Of a stretch of 7,841 nucleotides of DNA, positions 1-6,221 are shown in pieces. The stretch comes from DATBHZ01 sp036557185 (GTDB lineage: Bacteria > Actinomycetota > Acidimicrobiia > IMCC26256 > JAENVU01). The notes beneath the pieces are model-generated. The model ran no database searches and was not told where the DNA came from. It saw nothing but the letters and a program-made list of their open reading frames with translations. Each line of letters begins with the position of its first letter. The first letter of the stretch is position 1. Made by a program: the position numbers and the translations under genes. Where the stretch lies: contig DATBHZ010000072.1 of the NCBI GenBank assembly GCA_036557185.1, positions 1 through 7,841 on the forward strand, given 5' to 3'.

Positions 1-2
1 GG

Positions 3-950
3 TCAGGCCGCGGGGGGTGACTGCGGGCGGTCGGCGCCGCCCGGATCTCCTTGTGACCCGCCCGTCTGCGCGCCGGACTTGGGCGCCCGGAGCTCCTCGG
101 GCGACGGCACGTACCCGGCCGCTCGGTCGATGATCCGGTGCGCGCTCGAGAGCAGGCCCTCGTGTCGCTCGTGGTGGCGATAGCGCGCCAGCCAGGCGGT
201 GAGCAGGCAGCCGAGCGCAAAGGCGAAGAGCGGGACCGTCACACGCAGGAAGTCGCCGAACACGACGGAGAAGGCGTCACCGATCGAGTTGGCGACACCC
301 GACCAGCCCTCGAGCACGACGGTGCCGGTGGCCCACGCCCCGAGCGCGAGCAGCAGCAGGGTGCCGCCGACCGCGAGCGGCCCGCGCAGCGCTTCAAGGG
401 GCCGAGCCGACACCTCGACGAGCGTCCGGCGCCTCCACGCGCCGACTGCGATCGCGATCAGACCGAGGGCGGCGGCGATCGACGCGCTCCCGATGAGCAG
501 ACTGCCGAGCGGATGCGGCCGCGCGACGCCGAGCAATTCGACCCGGCTCATGTCGGCAGGGTCGTAGCGGATGGGGATCTTGGCCCCGATCCAGTCCGCG
601 GCACCGGCCTCCACGTGCGCCTGGGCCGTCCGGGTCTTGCCGTGCACCTCGTACGCGACGCGCAGGTCGAGACCGTCGTTCGATCGAACCTCGCGGACGC
701 GCGCGGTGCTGTGCTTCCACGACGCGTCGACCGCCTGCTCGTGTCGCCAGTCCTTCCAGGCGCGGTCGAGGCGCATACCGCCCGTTGCCAGCAGCGGCAC
801 CGCGATGATCAGGAGCACGACGCACGCCGCCGCGAGGAACAGGCGTACCGGATGGCGAGCGAGCTCCGCCACGTTTGCGCCCCAGCGGCGCGCCGCGTCG
901 ACGACGCGTTGCATCGCTTGCTCGGTCCGTGCTCCCTGCGAAGAGGTCAT
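3..950 (-). CDS. DUF3592-like multi-pass membrane protein
   Basis: The 315-residue protein has four apparent membrane segments, at about residues 36-55, 148-172, 192-212 and 232-254. Between the first two lies a soluble domain at about residues 76-140. It contains 'RVAYEVHGKTRTAQ' and 'IPIRYDPADMSRVEL', which is the pattern of DUF3592: a small beta-rich extracytoplasmic domain in which a short conversion segment is followed by a YDP motif. The C-terminal tail from about residue 285 is rich in Gly, Pro and Ser and probably disordered. No enzymatic residues are recognisable and the function of the family is unknown. The ATG start overlaps the TGA stop of the PAP2 gene upstream (ATGA), so it is probably translated by coupling from the same mRNA; its own ribosome-binding site is weak. 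The stop lies at the very left edge of the window, so any downstream operon members are not visible. Confidence is high that the gene is real and moderate for the family. Confidence 0.8.
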   Translation of the reverse strand: MTSSQGARTEQAMQRVVDAARRWGANVAELARHPVRLFLAAACVVLLIIAVPLLATGGMRLDRAWKDWRHEQAVDASWKHSTARVREVRSNDGLDLRVAYEVHGKTRTAQAHVEAGAADWIGAKIPIRYDPADMSRVELLGVARPHPLGSLLIGSASIAAALGLIAIAVGAWRRRTLVEVSARPLEALRGPLAVGGTLLLLALGAWATGTVVLEGWSGVANSIGDAFSVVFGDFLRVTVPLFAFALGCLLTAWLARYRHHERHEGLLSSAHRIIDRAAGYVPSPEELRAPKSGAQTGGSQGDPGGADRPQSPPAA

Positions 951-1849
951 GTTGCGTCCGCGGGTTGGGTCACGTCGGCCCCCGCCGGGCCCGACACCGT
1001 GATCGGCGCGCGATCATCCAGGCTCAAGGGGCCGATGCCAGCTTCGCGCCGCCGCCGCCGCGGGTGCGTTCGGGCACTGCGCAGAGCCCATCGGGCGGAC
1101 CGATCGAGGGCGGCGGCCAGCACGAGTGTCGCGACACCCACCACCCCGTCGAGCCACCAGTGGTTGGCCGTCGCCGTGACCACCACCACCGTCAGCACCG
1201 GGTGCGCCAGGAAGAGCCAGCGCCACCGGCTCGACGACACGAGCACGACCGCGATCCCGATGGCGACGGCCCAAGCGACATGCACCGACGGCATCGCGGA
1301 GAGCTGATCCGCGCCGTTGCTGCCGAGACGGTCGTAGACCGACAGGCCGTACACGTGGGCGGCGTCGACGAAGCCGAGCTCGGGGAACATGCGCGGCGGG
1401 GCGACCGGCACCAGCTGGATCGCCAGGCACAGCCCCGTGGAGATCGCGATGACGTTGCGGACTGGCGGGTAGCGATCGCGGTACCGGGCGAACAGCCACA
1501 CGAGGAACGCGATCAGTGCCGGCACGTGCACGACGGCGTAGTAGGCGTTCAGGACGCGCATGACGTCCGGATGCGGGAGGAACAAGCGCTGGAAGCTGAC
1601 CTCGCTCGGGAGGTGCAGGCGCTGCTCCAGCTCCCAGATGCGCCGGCCCATCTCGTGCGCGCGAGTTGTCTGGGTGATGGCGATTCGTCCGGCAAGTCGC
1701 CAGACGGCGTAGAGCACGAACACGAGGGCCGCCTCCCCTGAGAAGGCGCCGGCCGTGTTCCACAGGCGCCGAGGACTGCGCGTGACCGCCCAGGCGAACG
1801 CTGCGAGCGCGAGGGCGAGCACGAGAGCCGGCTGCCACTCGAGCCACAT
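947..1849 (-). CDS. PAP2 superfamily, AUR1/Ipt1-like membrane phosphotransferase/phosphatase
   Basis: This 300-residue polytopic membrane protein has hydrophobic segments near residues 7-23, 37-54, 99-120, 132-150, 186-206, 210-228 and 232-250. The active-site motifs are those of the inositolphosphotransferase branch of PAP2 proteins: 'APPR' at residues 150-153, 'SAMPSVH' at 184-190 (catalytic-type His190) and 'HWWLDGVVG' at 230-238 (His230, Asp234). In this family such residues carry phospho-transfer from a lipid or polyol phosphate; typical roles are phospholipid head-group exchange or lipid-phosphate hydrolysis at the membrane. The natural substrate cannot be read from the sequence. The C-terminus has a cluster of Arg (residues 264-268) and a polar tail. 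I chose ATG at 1849. A TTG at 1867 and a GTG at 1852 are also in frame, and no Shine-Dalgarno match settles the choice. The stop overlaps the DUF3592 gene start, forming a two-gene operon. Confidence 0.85.
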   Translation of the reverse strand: MWLEWQPALVLALALAAFAWAVTRSPRRLWNTAGAFSGEAALVFVLYAVWRLAGRIAITQTTRAHEMGRRIWELEQRLHLPSEVSFQRLFLPHPDVMRVLNAYYAVVHVPALIAFLVWLFARYRDRYPPVRNVIAISTGLCLAIQLVPVAPPRMFPELGFVDAAHVYGLSVYDRLGSNGADQLSAMPSVHVAWAVAIGIAVVLVSSSRWRWLFLAHPVLTVVVVTATANHWWLDGVVGVATLVLAAALDRSARWALRSARTHPRRRRREAGIGPLSLDDRAPITVSGPAGADVTQPADAT

Positions 1850-1936
1850 CACACCATCGTGCCCCAACCGGCGCGCGTGGCCGGAAAGTCGGGATGGTGT
1901 TGCGAGGCGGCCCCGGATGCCGTAATGCTCTCCCCT
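1850..1936. promoter_or_regulatory. Divergent intergenic region with a candidate leaderless promoter
   Basis: These 87 bp separate the minus-strand PAP2 gene from the plus-strand amidohydrolase and must carry control signals for both. On the plus strand, TTGCGA at 1900-1905 and TAATGC at 1923-1928 are spaced by 17 bp and resemble -35 and -10 boxes. The -10-like box ends 8 bp before ATG 1937, and the sequence between is pyrimidine-rich (TCTCCCCT) with no Shine-Dalgarno match. This fits a leaderless transcript, which is common in actinobacteria. The -10 match is imperfect because the last base is C rather than T. No convincing minus-strand promoter was found. Confidence 0.35.
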
Positions 1937-3169
1937 ATGGTGACAGCCGTGTCAGGTTCCACCACGACACCCACGGCGCACCGTACGACGACGCTCCTGC
2001 CCGACCCGGCGCCCGCCGAGCGCTCGTTCACGCTGATCTCGGTCGACGACCACCTCATCGAGCCGCGCCACCTTTTCGAGGGCCGGATGCCCGAGGCGCT
2101 GGCCGAGCGTGCACCAAGGGTCGTCGAGATCGAGGGCAACGAAGCCTGGTCGTTCGAAGGTCGCCTCTATCCCCAGGTCGGGCTCAACGCGGTCGCAGGG
2201 CGGCCGAAGGACGAATGGAGCATGGAGCCCGCGCGCTTCGACGAGATGCGCAAGGGCTGCTGGGACGCAGACGCGCGCGTCGCCGACATGGACCTCGACG
2301 GCGTCTACGCCTCCGTGTGCTTCCCGTCCCTGATCGCAGGCTTCGCGGGCACGGTGTTCTCGGGCATCGACGATCAGGATCTCGGTCTTGCGTGTGTGCG
2401 AGCGTGGAACGACTGGCACGCAGAGGAATGGTCGGGCCGGCATCCCGCGCGGCTGATCGGCAACCAGATCCCGTGGCTCAACGATCCGCAGGTCGCCGCG
2501 GAAGAGGTGCGGCGCAACGCCGAGCGCGGGTTCAAGGCGCTGAGCTTCCCCGAGAACCCGGTCGATCTCGGTCTGCCGTCGGTGCACACCGACCACTGGG
2601 ACCCGGTGCTGCATGCCTGCGAGGAGACGCGCACGGTCGTCTGCCTCCACAACGCGTCGAGCAGCTGGACGGCTGCGCGATCACCCGGCGCGCCGCTCGA
2701 GCTCTACACGACCCTCTTTCCCGTCAACGCGATGGTCGCTGCCGCGGACTGGCTGTGGGCGGGCATCCCGACAAGGTTCCCCGAGCTCGACGTGGCCTTC
2801 AGCGAAGGCGGGATCGGCTGGGTGCCGATGTTGATCGATCGAATCGACTACGTCCTCGACCATTCGGCAACCGGGGGTGGCGCGTGGCGCGAAGCCGGCG
2901 TCTCGCCGACCGAGGCGCTGCGACGCAACTTCTGGTTCTGCACGATCGATCTCTCGTCGACGATCGCGTTGCGCGACCACATCGGGATCGATCACATCAT
3001 GATGGAGACCGACTACCCGCACGCCGACTCCACGTGGCCGGAGACCCAGGAGCGGGCGCGCGCCGGGCTCGCGGACATGACGGACGACGAGATCCGCAAG
3101 CTCACCTGGCAGAACGCCTCGAAGCTCTTCCGCCACGAGGTACCGCCGGATCTCCGGGTGCCGACATGA
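1937..3169 (+). CDS. Amidohydrolase-2 family metal-dependent hydrolase or decarboxylase
   Basis: The 410-residue protein has the TIM-barrel pattern of the amidohydrolase-2 group, which includes aminocarboxymuconate-semialdehyde decarboxylase and related decarboxylases and hydrolases. Visible landmarks are 'ISVDDHLIEP' near the N-terminus (Asp37 and His39, the first-strand DxH metal pair), 'VVCLHNASSS' (His238), 'VAFSEGGIGWVPMLIDRID' at 286-304, and 'METDYPHADSTWP' at 356-368 (Asp359 as the expected general base or metal ligand). It is probably cytoplasmic; there is no signal peptide. Residues 1-30 are Thr/Pro-rich and low in complexity. I chose ATG 1937 because a -10-like box lies just upstream. 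ATG 1925 and GTG 1859 are also in frame but would fall on or before that box. It is the first gene of the presumed operon with the D-aminoacylase-like and P450 genes. A divergent paralogue is at 6221-7438. The reaction and substrate are unknown. Confidence 0.88.
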   Translation: MVTAVSGSTTTPTAHRTTTLLPDPAPAERSFTLISVDDHLIEPRHLFEGRMPEALAERAPRVVEIEGNEAWSFEGRLYPQVGLNAVAGRPKDEWSMEPARFDEMRKGCWDADARVADMDLDGVYASVCFPSLIAGFAGTVFSGIDDQDLGLACVRAWNDWHAEEWSGRHPARLIGNQIPWLNDPQVAAEEVRRNAERGFKALSFPENPVDLGLPSVHTDHWDPVLHACEETRTVVCLHNASSSWTAARSPGAPLELYTTLFPVNAMVAAADWLWAGIPTRFPELDVAFSEGGIGWVPMLIDRIDYVLDHSATGGGAWREAGVSPTEALRRNFWFCTIDLSSTIALRDHIGIDHIMMETDYPHADSTWPETQERARAGLADMTDDEIRKLTWQNASKLFRHEVPPDLRVPT

Positions 3170-3255
3170 GTGAGCGACCGCGAGCCGGGTATCCCGGCGA
3201 GCAGCGAGCGTGGCCCGAGCGGCCCGCGCCGAAGGCGCGAGAGCGGGAAACATGA
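3164..3255 (+). repeat. Hairpin-rich 80-bp segment between ACATGA direct repeats; possible inserted element
   Basis: ACATGA occurs at 3164-3169, where it holds the stop of the upstream gene, and again at 3250-3255, where it holds the start of the next. The 80 bp between hold two perfect hairpins: GCCGGG/CCCGGC with a TAT loop at 3184-3198, and CGCGCC/GGCGCG with a GAA loop at 3225-3239. There are also several GAGCG repeats and a weaker GGCC pair. Removing one repeat plus the 80 bp would leave the two genes in a clean ATGA overlap with both proteins unchanged. This is what insertion of a small palindromic element with a 6-bp target duplication would produce. Terminal inverted repeats are absent, and part of the repeat match is expected because both copies carry start or stop codons. 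The insertion reading is therefore inference. Confidence 0.45.
3166..3255 (+). CDS. 29-codon mini-ORF bridging two genes by ATGA overlaps
   Basis: An ATG at 3166 overlaps the TGA of the amidohydrolase at 3167-3169. The frame stays open for 29 codons to a TGA at 3253-3255, which itself overlaps the ATG of the next gene at 3252. The peptide begins MSERPRAGYPGEQ and is rich in Arg, Pro, Glu and Ala, with no recognisable domain, so a function for the peptide itself is doubtful. Its likely role, if translated, is to carry ribosomes from the upstream stop to the downstream start and so keep translational coupling across the hairpin-rich spacer. It has no separate Shine-Dalgarno site and would depend on re-initiation. 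Open frames of this length are common by chance at high GC; the double overlap is the only real support. Confidence 0.35.
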   Translation: MSERPRAGYPGEQRAWPERPAPKARERET

Positions 3256-4976
3256 CTGACTTGGTCGTACGCAACGGGTTCGTGGTGGACGGGACCGGCG
3301 CGCCCGGTCGGCGCGCGGACGTCGCAATCACCGACGGTCGCATCACCGAGATCTCCGAGCGCGTCACCGACAGCGGTGCGCGTGAGATCGACGCGGACGG
3401 CCTGGTCGTCACGCCGGGCTTCGTCGATCTCCACACGCACTACGACGCGCAGATCCTGTGGGACGCGACGGCGAGCCCGTCACCGCTCCACGGCGTCACG
3501 ACGGTCATGGGGGGCAACTGCGGCTTCGCGCTCGCCCCCGCGGCGGGCGAGCACATCGACTATCTCGCTCGGCTGATGTCGCGCGTGGAGGGCATTCCCC
3601 TCCCCGCGCTCGAGCAGGGTGTGCCGTGGGACTGGAAGAGCGTCGGGGACTACCTCGACCGCGTTGCGTCGAGCGGGTCCAGCGTCAACGCGGGTTTCCT
3701 CACGGGCCACAGCGCCCTCCGCCGCGTGGTCATGGGCGACGAGTCCACCGAAGGCGAGGCATCCGAGGACCAGATCGACGCGATGGTGCGCCTCCTCCAC
3801 GAGGCGCTCGACGCCGGCGCGATGGGCTTCTCATCCTCCCAGGCGCACACGCACAACGACGGCAACGGCAATCCCGTCCCGTCACGACACGCATCGCGCG
3901 ACGAGCTGATCGCGCTGGCGAGCGCTGTGCGAGCGCACCCCGGAACGCAGCTCGAGCTGATCATCCCCGGCTGCCTCAACGGCTTCACCGACGACGAGGT
4001 CGAGCTGATGGCCGACCTCTCGCTCGCCGCAGACCGTCCTCTCAACTGGAACGTCCTCGGCGTGAGCGGCGGGGGGAACCACGAGCACCAGCTCGCGGCT
4101 TCCACGCGAGCGGCGGAGCGCGGTGCGCGCGTCGTCGCGCTCACGATCCCGCAGGGGATGCAGATCCGCTTGTCGTTCCTCTCGGGGTTCGTGCTCGACG
4201 GGTTGCCGGGGTGGCGCGACGTCATCGGCCTGCCGGTCGAGGAGCGGATCCGCGCCCTCTCCGACCCGGCGGTCCGCGCCGACCTCGACCGCAAGGCGCA
4301 CTCCCCCGAAGCAGGGATCCTCGCGAACCTCGCCAACTGGGAGCGGTTCACGATCGTCGAGACCTTCACGCCCGGCACGAAGATGTACGAGGGACTGCGC
4401 GTGGGCGACGTCGCGCGCGAGGCGGGCAAGACACCTTTCGACGCGCTCCTCGACATCGTCGTCGCCGACCGCTTGCGCACAGGCCTTCGGCCCGACATGC
4501 CCAAGGAGTCGGACGACACATGGCAGGCGCGCGCCGCCGTGTGGACGGACCCGCGCGCGGTCGTCGGCGCATCCGACGCGGGCGCGCACCTCGACATGTT
4601 CTGCATGGCGGGGTACAGCACGTTCCTGGTCGGCCCTGCGGTTCGCGACCTGCACCTTCTCAGCCTGGAGGAGTCCGTTCGGTTGCTCACCGACGTCCCG
4701 GCACGCCTCTACGGGCTCACCGGCCGCGGGAGACTGAGCGCGGGTGGGCACGCGGACCTGGCGATCTTCGACCCGGCAACCGTGGCCCCGGGCCGCGAGC
4801 GCACGCTGGACGACCTCCCCGGCGGAGCGAGCCGCATCGTGGTCGACGCCTCGGGGATGCGCCACGTGCTGGTGGCCGGGACCGAGATCGTCCGGGACGA
4901 TGCCTGCACGGGGGCCACCCCCGGTAGCGTCCTGCGCTCCGGCCGCGACACCGAGACCATTCACGCAAGTTCCTGA
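3252..4976 (+). CDS. D-aminoacylase-like amidohydrolase superfamily protein
   Basis: The 574-residue protein is longer than typical N-acyl-D-amino-acid deacylases (about 480-500). Residues 1-56 and about 485-550 form the small beta-sandwich domain seen in urease-like amidohydrolases: 'LVVRNGFVVDGTGAPG' at the start and 'GRLSAGGHADLAIFD' at 494-507. The TIM barrel between them carries 'FVDLHTHYD' (His61 and His63 metal pair), 'GGNCGF' (Cys90, the position of the metal-binding Cys in D-aminoacylase), an insert with 'AHTHNDGNGNPVPSRH' at 198-213, and 'GASDAGAHLDMF' (Asp442, the expected catalytic acid). The family hydrolyses amide bonds, but this subgroup differs in the barrel core, so the substrate is open. 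I chose ATG 3252 because it gives the conserved N-terminus; GTG 3210 would add an Ala/Arg-rich stretch from the spacer. Its own ribosome site (GGGA, 3 nt away) is poor, which suggests coupling to upstream translation. The P450 follows after 23 bp. Cytoplasmic. Confidence 0.85.
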   Translation: MTDLVVRNGFVVDGTGAPGRRADVAITDGRITEISERVTDSGAREIDADGLVVTPGFVDLHTHYDAQILWDATASPSPLHGVTTVMGGNCGFALAPAAGEHIDYLARLMSRVEGIPLPALEQGVPWDWKSVGDYLDRVASSGSSVNAGFLTGHSALRRVVMGDESTEGEASEDQIDAMVRLLHEALDAGAMGFSSSQAHTHNDGNGNPVPSRHASRDELIALASAVRAHPGTQLELIIPGCLNGFTDDEVELMADLSLAADRPLNWNVLGVSGGGNHEHQLAASTRAAERGARVVALTIPQGMQIRLSFLSGFVLDGLPGWRDVIGLPVEERIRALSDPAVRADLDRKAHSPEAGILANLANWERFTIVETFTPGTKMYEGLRVGDVAREAGKTPFDALLDIVVADRLRTGLRPDMPKESDDTWQARAAVWTDPRAVVGASDAGAHLDMFCMAGYSTFLVGPAVRDLHLLSLEESVRLLTDVPARLYGLTGRGRLSAGGHADLAIFDPATVAPGRERTLDDLPGGASRIVVDASGMRHVLVAGTEIVRDDACTGATPGSVLRSGRDTETIHASS

Positions 4977-4988
4977 CCCTGGATACCG

Positions 4989-4993
4989 AAGGA
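4989..4993 (+). promoter_or_regulatory. Ribosome-binding site of the P450 gene
   Basis: AAGGA, within the purine run GAAGGAAA, sits 6 nt before ATG 5000. It fixes the P450 start and indicates that this gene is initiated independently, unlike the two genes before it. Confidence 0.7.
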
Positions 4994-4999
4994 AACGTC

Positions 5000-6199
5000 A
5001 TGACCACGACCGAGCCGGATCCGATCGAAAAGCTCTTCTGGCCGGAGACTGCCAACAGCCCGCACGCCGCGTACCAACGGGTCATGGCCGAGTGCCCTGT
5101 CGCGCGTACCGAGGGAATCACGGGATCGCCGGCAGTTTGTGTCACGAAGTACGAGGACGTGATGTGGGCGCTCAAGCATCCCGAGGTGTTCTCCTCGGGT
5201 GCCGAGGCGGTGACGATCGGCCAGAAGGACAAGCTCATCCCGCTCCAGCTCGATCCACCCGAGCACGCGAAGTACCGCCGGATGCTCGACCCGGAGTTCT
5301 CCCCGCGGCGCATCGCCGAGATCGAGCCCGATGCGCGCAAGCTCGTCAACGAGATCATCGACGGCTTCGCCGCCAACGGCGAGTGCGATTTCCACGAGGA
5401 CTTCGCGACGCCGCTCCCGTCCGGGATCTTCCTGCGGCTCATGAACCTGCCACCGGAAGATCTCGCGACGTTCCTGCAGTGGAGGGACAACACGATCCGT
5501 CCCGACGTCGAGCCCGGCGACATGGAGGGCGCCGCGCGGATCCGCGAGGAGACCGGTCGGGCGATCACCGCGTACTTCGCGGACGCCATCGAGGAGCGGC
5601 GCAAGACGCCGGACGACGGCCTGCTCTCCCGCATCGTGCACAACGAGATCGACGGCCGTCCACCGACGATGGACGAGCTCCTCGGCATCATGCATCTGAT
5701 GCTGCTGGCGGGGCTCGACACGGTGACCGCGACGCTCGACTGCATGGTGGCGTACCTCGGCCAGCACCCCGACCGTCGCGACGCGATCGCGCAGGACCCG
5801 GCGGTCGCGTCCTCGGCGATCGAGGAGCTCCTGCGCACCGAGACGCCGGTGATGATGGTGGCCAGGGTCGTCAAGGAGGACGCAGTGTTCGGCGGCGTGC
5901 AGCTCGCGAAGGGCGACGGCGCCACGATCCTGATCGGGGCCGCCAACGTCGACGAAGGGGAATTCGTCGACCCGAGCTCGGTGGTGTTCGACCGGGAGGG
6001 CAACCGGCACGTCGCGTTCGGCGCCGGACCGCACCGCTGCCTCGGCTCACACCTCGCTCGGATGGAGCTGCGCGTCGCGCTCGAGGAGCTGCACAAGCGG
6101 ATCCCGGACTACCGGGTCGCGGACGATGCCGTGCTCAACTACTCGCCCGGCATCCGCCAGGCCGACAGCATCCCGCTCGTCTTCACGCCGGTTCCGTGA
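5000..6199 (+). CDS. Cytochrome P450, bacterial soluble class
   Basis: The 399-residue length is normal for soluble bacterial P450s that draw electrons from a ferredoxin. All signature elements are present in order: the C-helix 'DPPEHAKYRRML' at 85-96; the I-helix oxygen-activation motif 'LLAGLDTVTATL' at 235-246 (Asp240, Thr241); the K-helix ExxR as 'EELLR' (Glu276, Arg279); and the haem loop 'FGAGPHRCLGSHLA' at 340-353 with Cys347 as the thiolate ligand. The motif usually read as AANRDP is 'AANVDEGEF' at 314-322, with Val in place of Arg. There is no signal peptide or membrane anchor, so it should be cytosolic. It would insert one oxygen atom into a C-H bond or double bond of the pathway substrate. 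It is the third gene of the plus-strand operon and ends 21 bp before a convergent amidohydrolase gene. No redox partner is encoded nearby. The CYP family cannot be assigned by eye. Confidence 0.96.
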   Translation: MTTTEPDPIEKLFWPETANSPHAAYQRVMAECPVARTEGITGSPAVCVTKYEDVMWALKHPEVFSSGAEAVTIGQKDKLIPLQLDPPEHAKYRRMLDPEFSPRRIAEIEPDARKLVNEIIDGFAANGECDFHEDFATPLPSGIFLRLMNLPPEDLATFLQWRDNTIRPDVEPGDMEGAARIREETGRAITAYFADAIEERRKTPDDGLLSRIVHNEIDGRPPTMDELLGIMHLMLLAGLDTVTATLDCMVAYLGQHPDRRDAIAQDPAVASSAIEELLRTETPVMMVARVVKEDAVFGGVQLAKGDGATILIGAANVDEGEFVDPSSVVFDREGNRHVAFGAGPHRCLGSHLARMELRVALEELHKRIPDYRVADDAVLNYSPGIRQADSIPLVFTPVP

Positions 6200-6205
6200 G
6201 CGACC

Positions 6206-6221
6206 AGCCGATCCGTCGGCT
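6206..6221. terminator. Small hairpin at the convergent gene junction
   Basis: AGCCGA/TCGGCT forms a perfect 6-bp stem with a TCCG loop. It lies between the P450 stop (6197-6199) and the stop of the convergent amidohydrolase (6221-6223), overlapping the latter by one base. A symmetric hairpin here could end or stabilise transcripts from both sides. No T-tract follows on either strand, so it is not a classical intrinsic terminator. Confidence 0.35.

Noticed and set aside
1042..1062. GCC/CGC-rich run near the 3' end of the PAP2 gene, resembling a simple repeat
   Set aside because: It encodes the Arg cluster in the cytoplasmic tail and is short and irregular; ordinary coding sequence.
138..1307. 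389-codon plus-strand open frame across the DUF3592 and PAP2 genes
   Set aside because: It is antisense to two genes with clear membrane topology and motifs, and its product is Arg/Ala/His-rich without structure, as expected of a high-GC shadow.
1859..1936. Upstream GTG or ATG starts for the first amidohydrolase
   Set aside because: They would place the start before or within the -10-like box and add a stretch with no family similarity. ATG 1925 cannot be fully excluded.
3210..3251. GTG start 14 codons upstream for the D-aminoacylase-like gene
   Set aside because: The added residues (VARAARAEGARAGN) are spacer-derived and unlike the family N-terminus, which begins at ATG 3252.
4717..6096. 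459-codon minus-strand open frame antisense to the P450
   Set aside because: It is a shadow of a gene with full P450 signatures; the translation is Ser/Arg-rich low complexity with no domain pattern.
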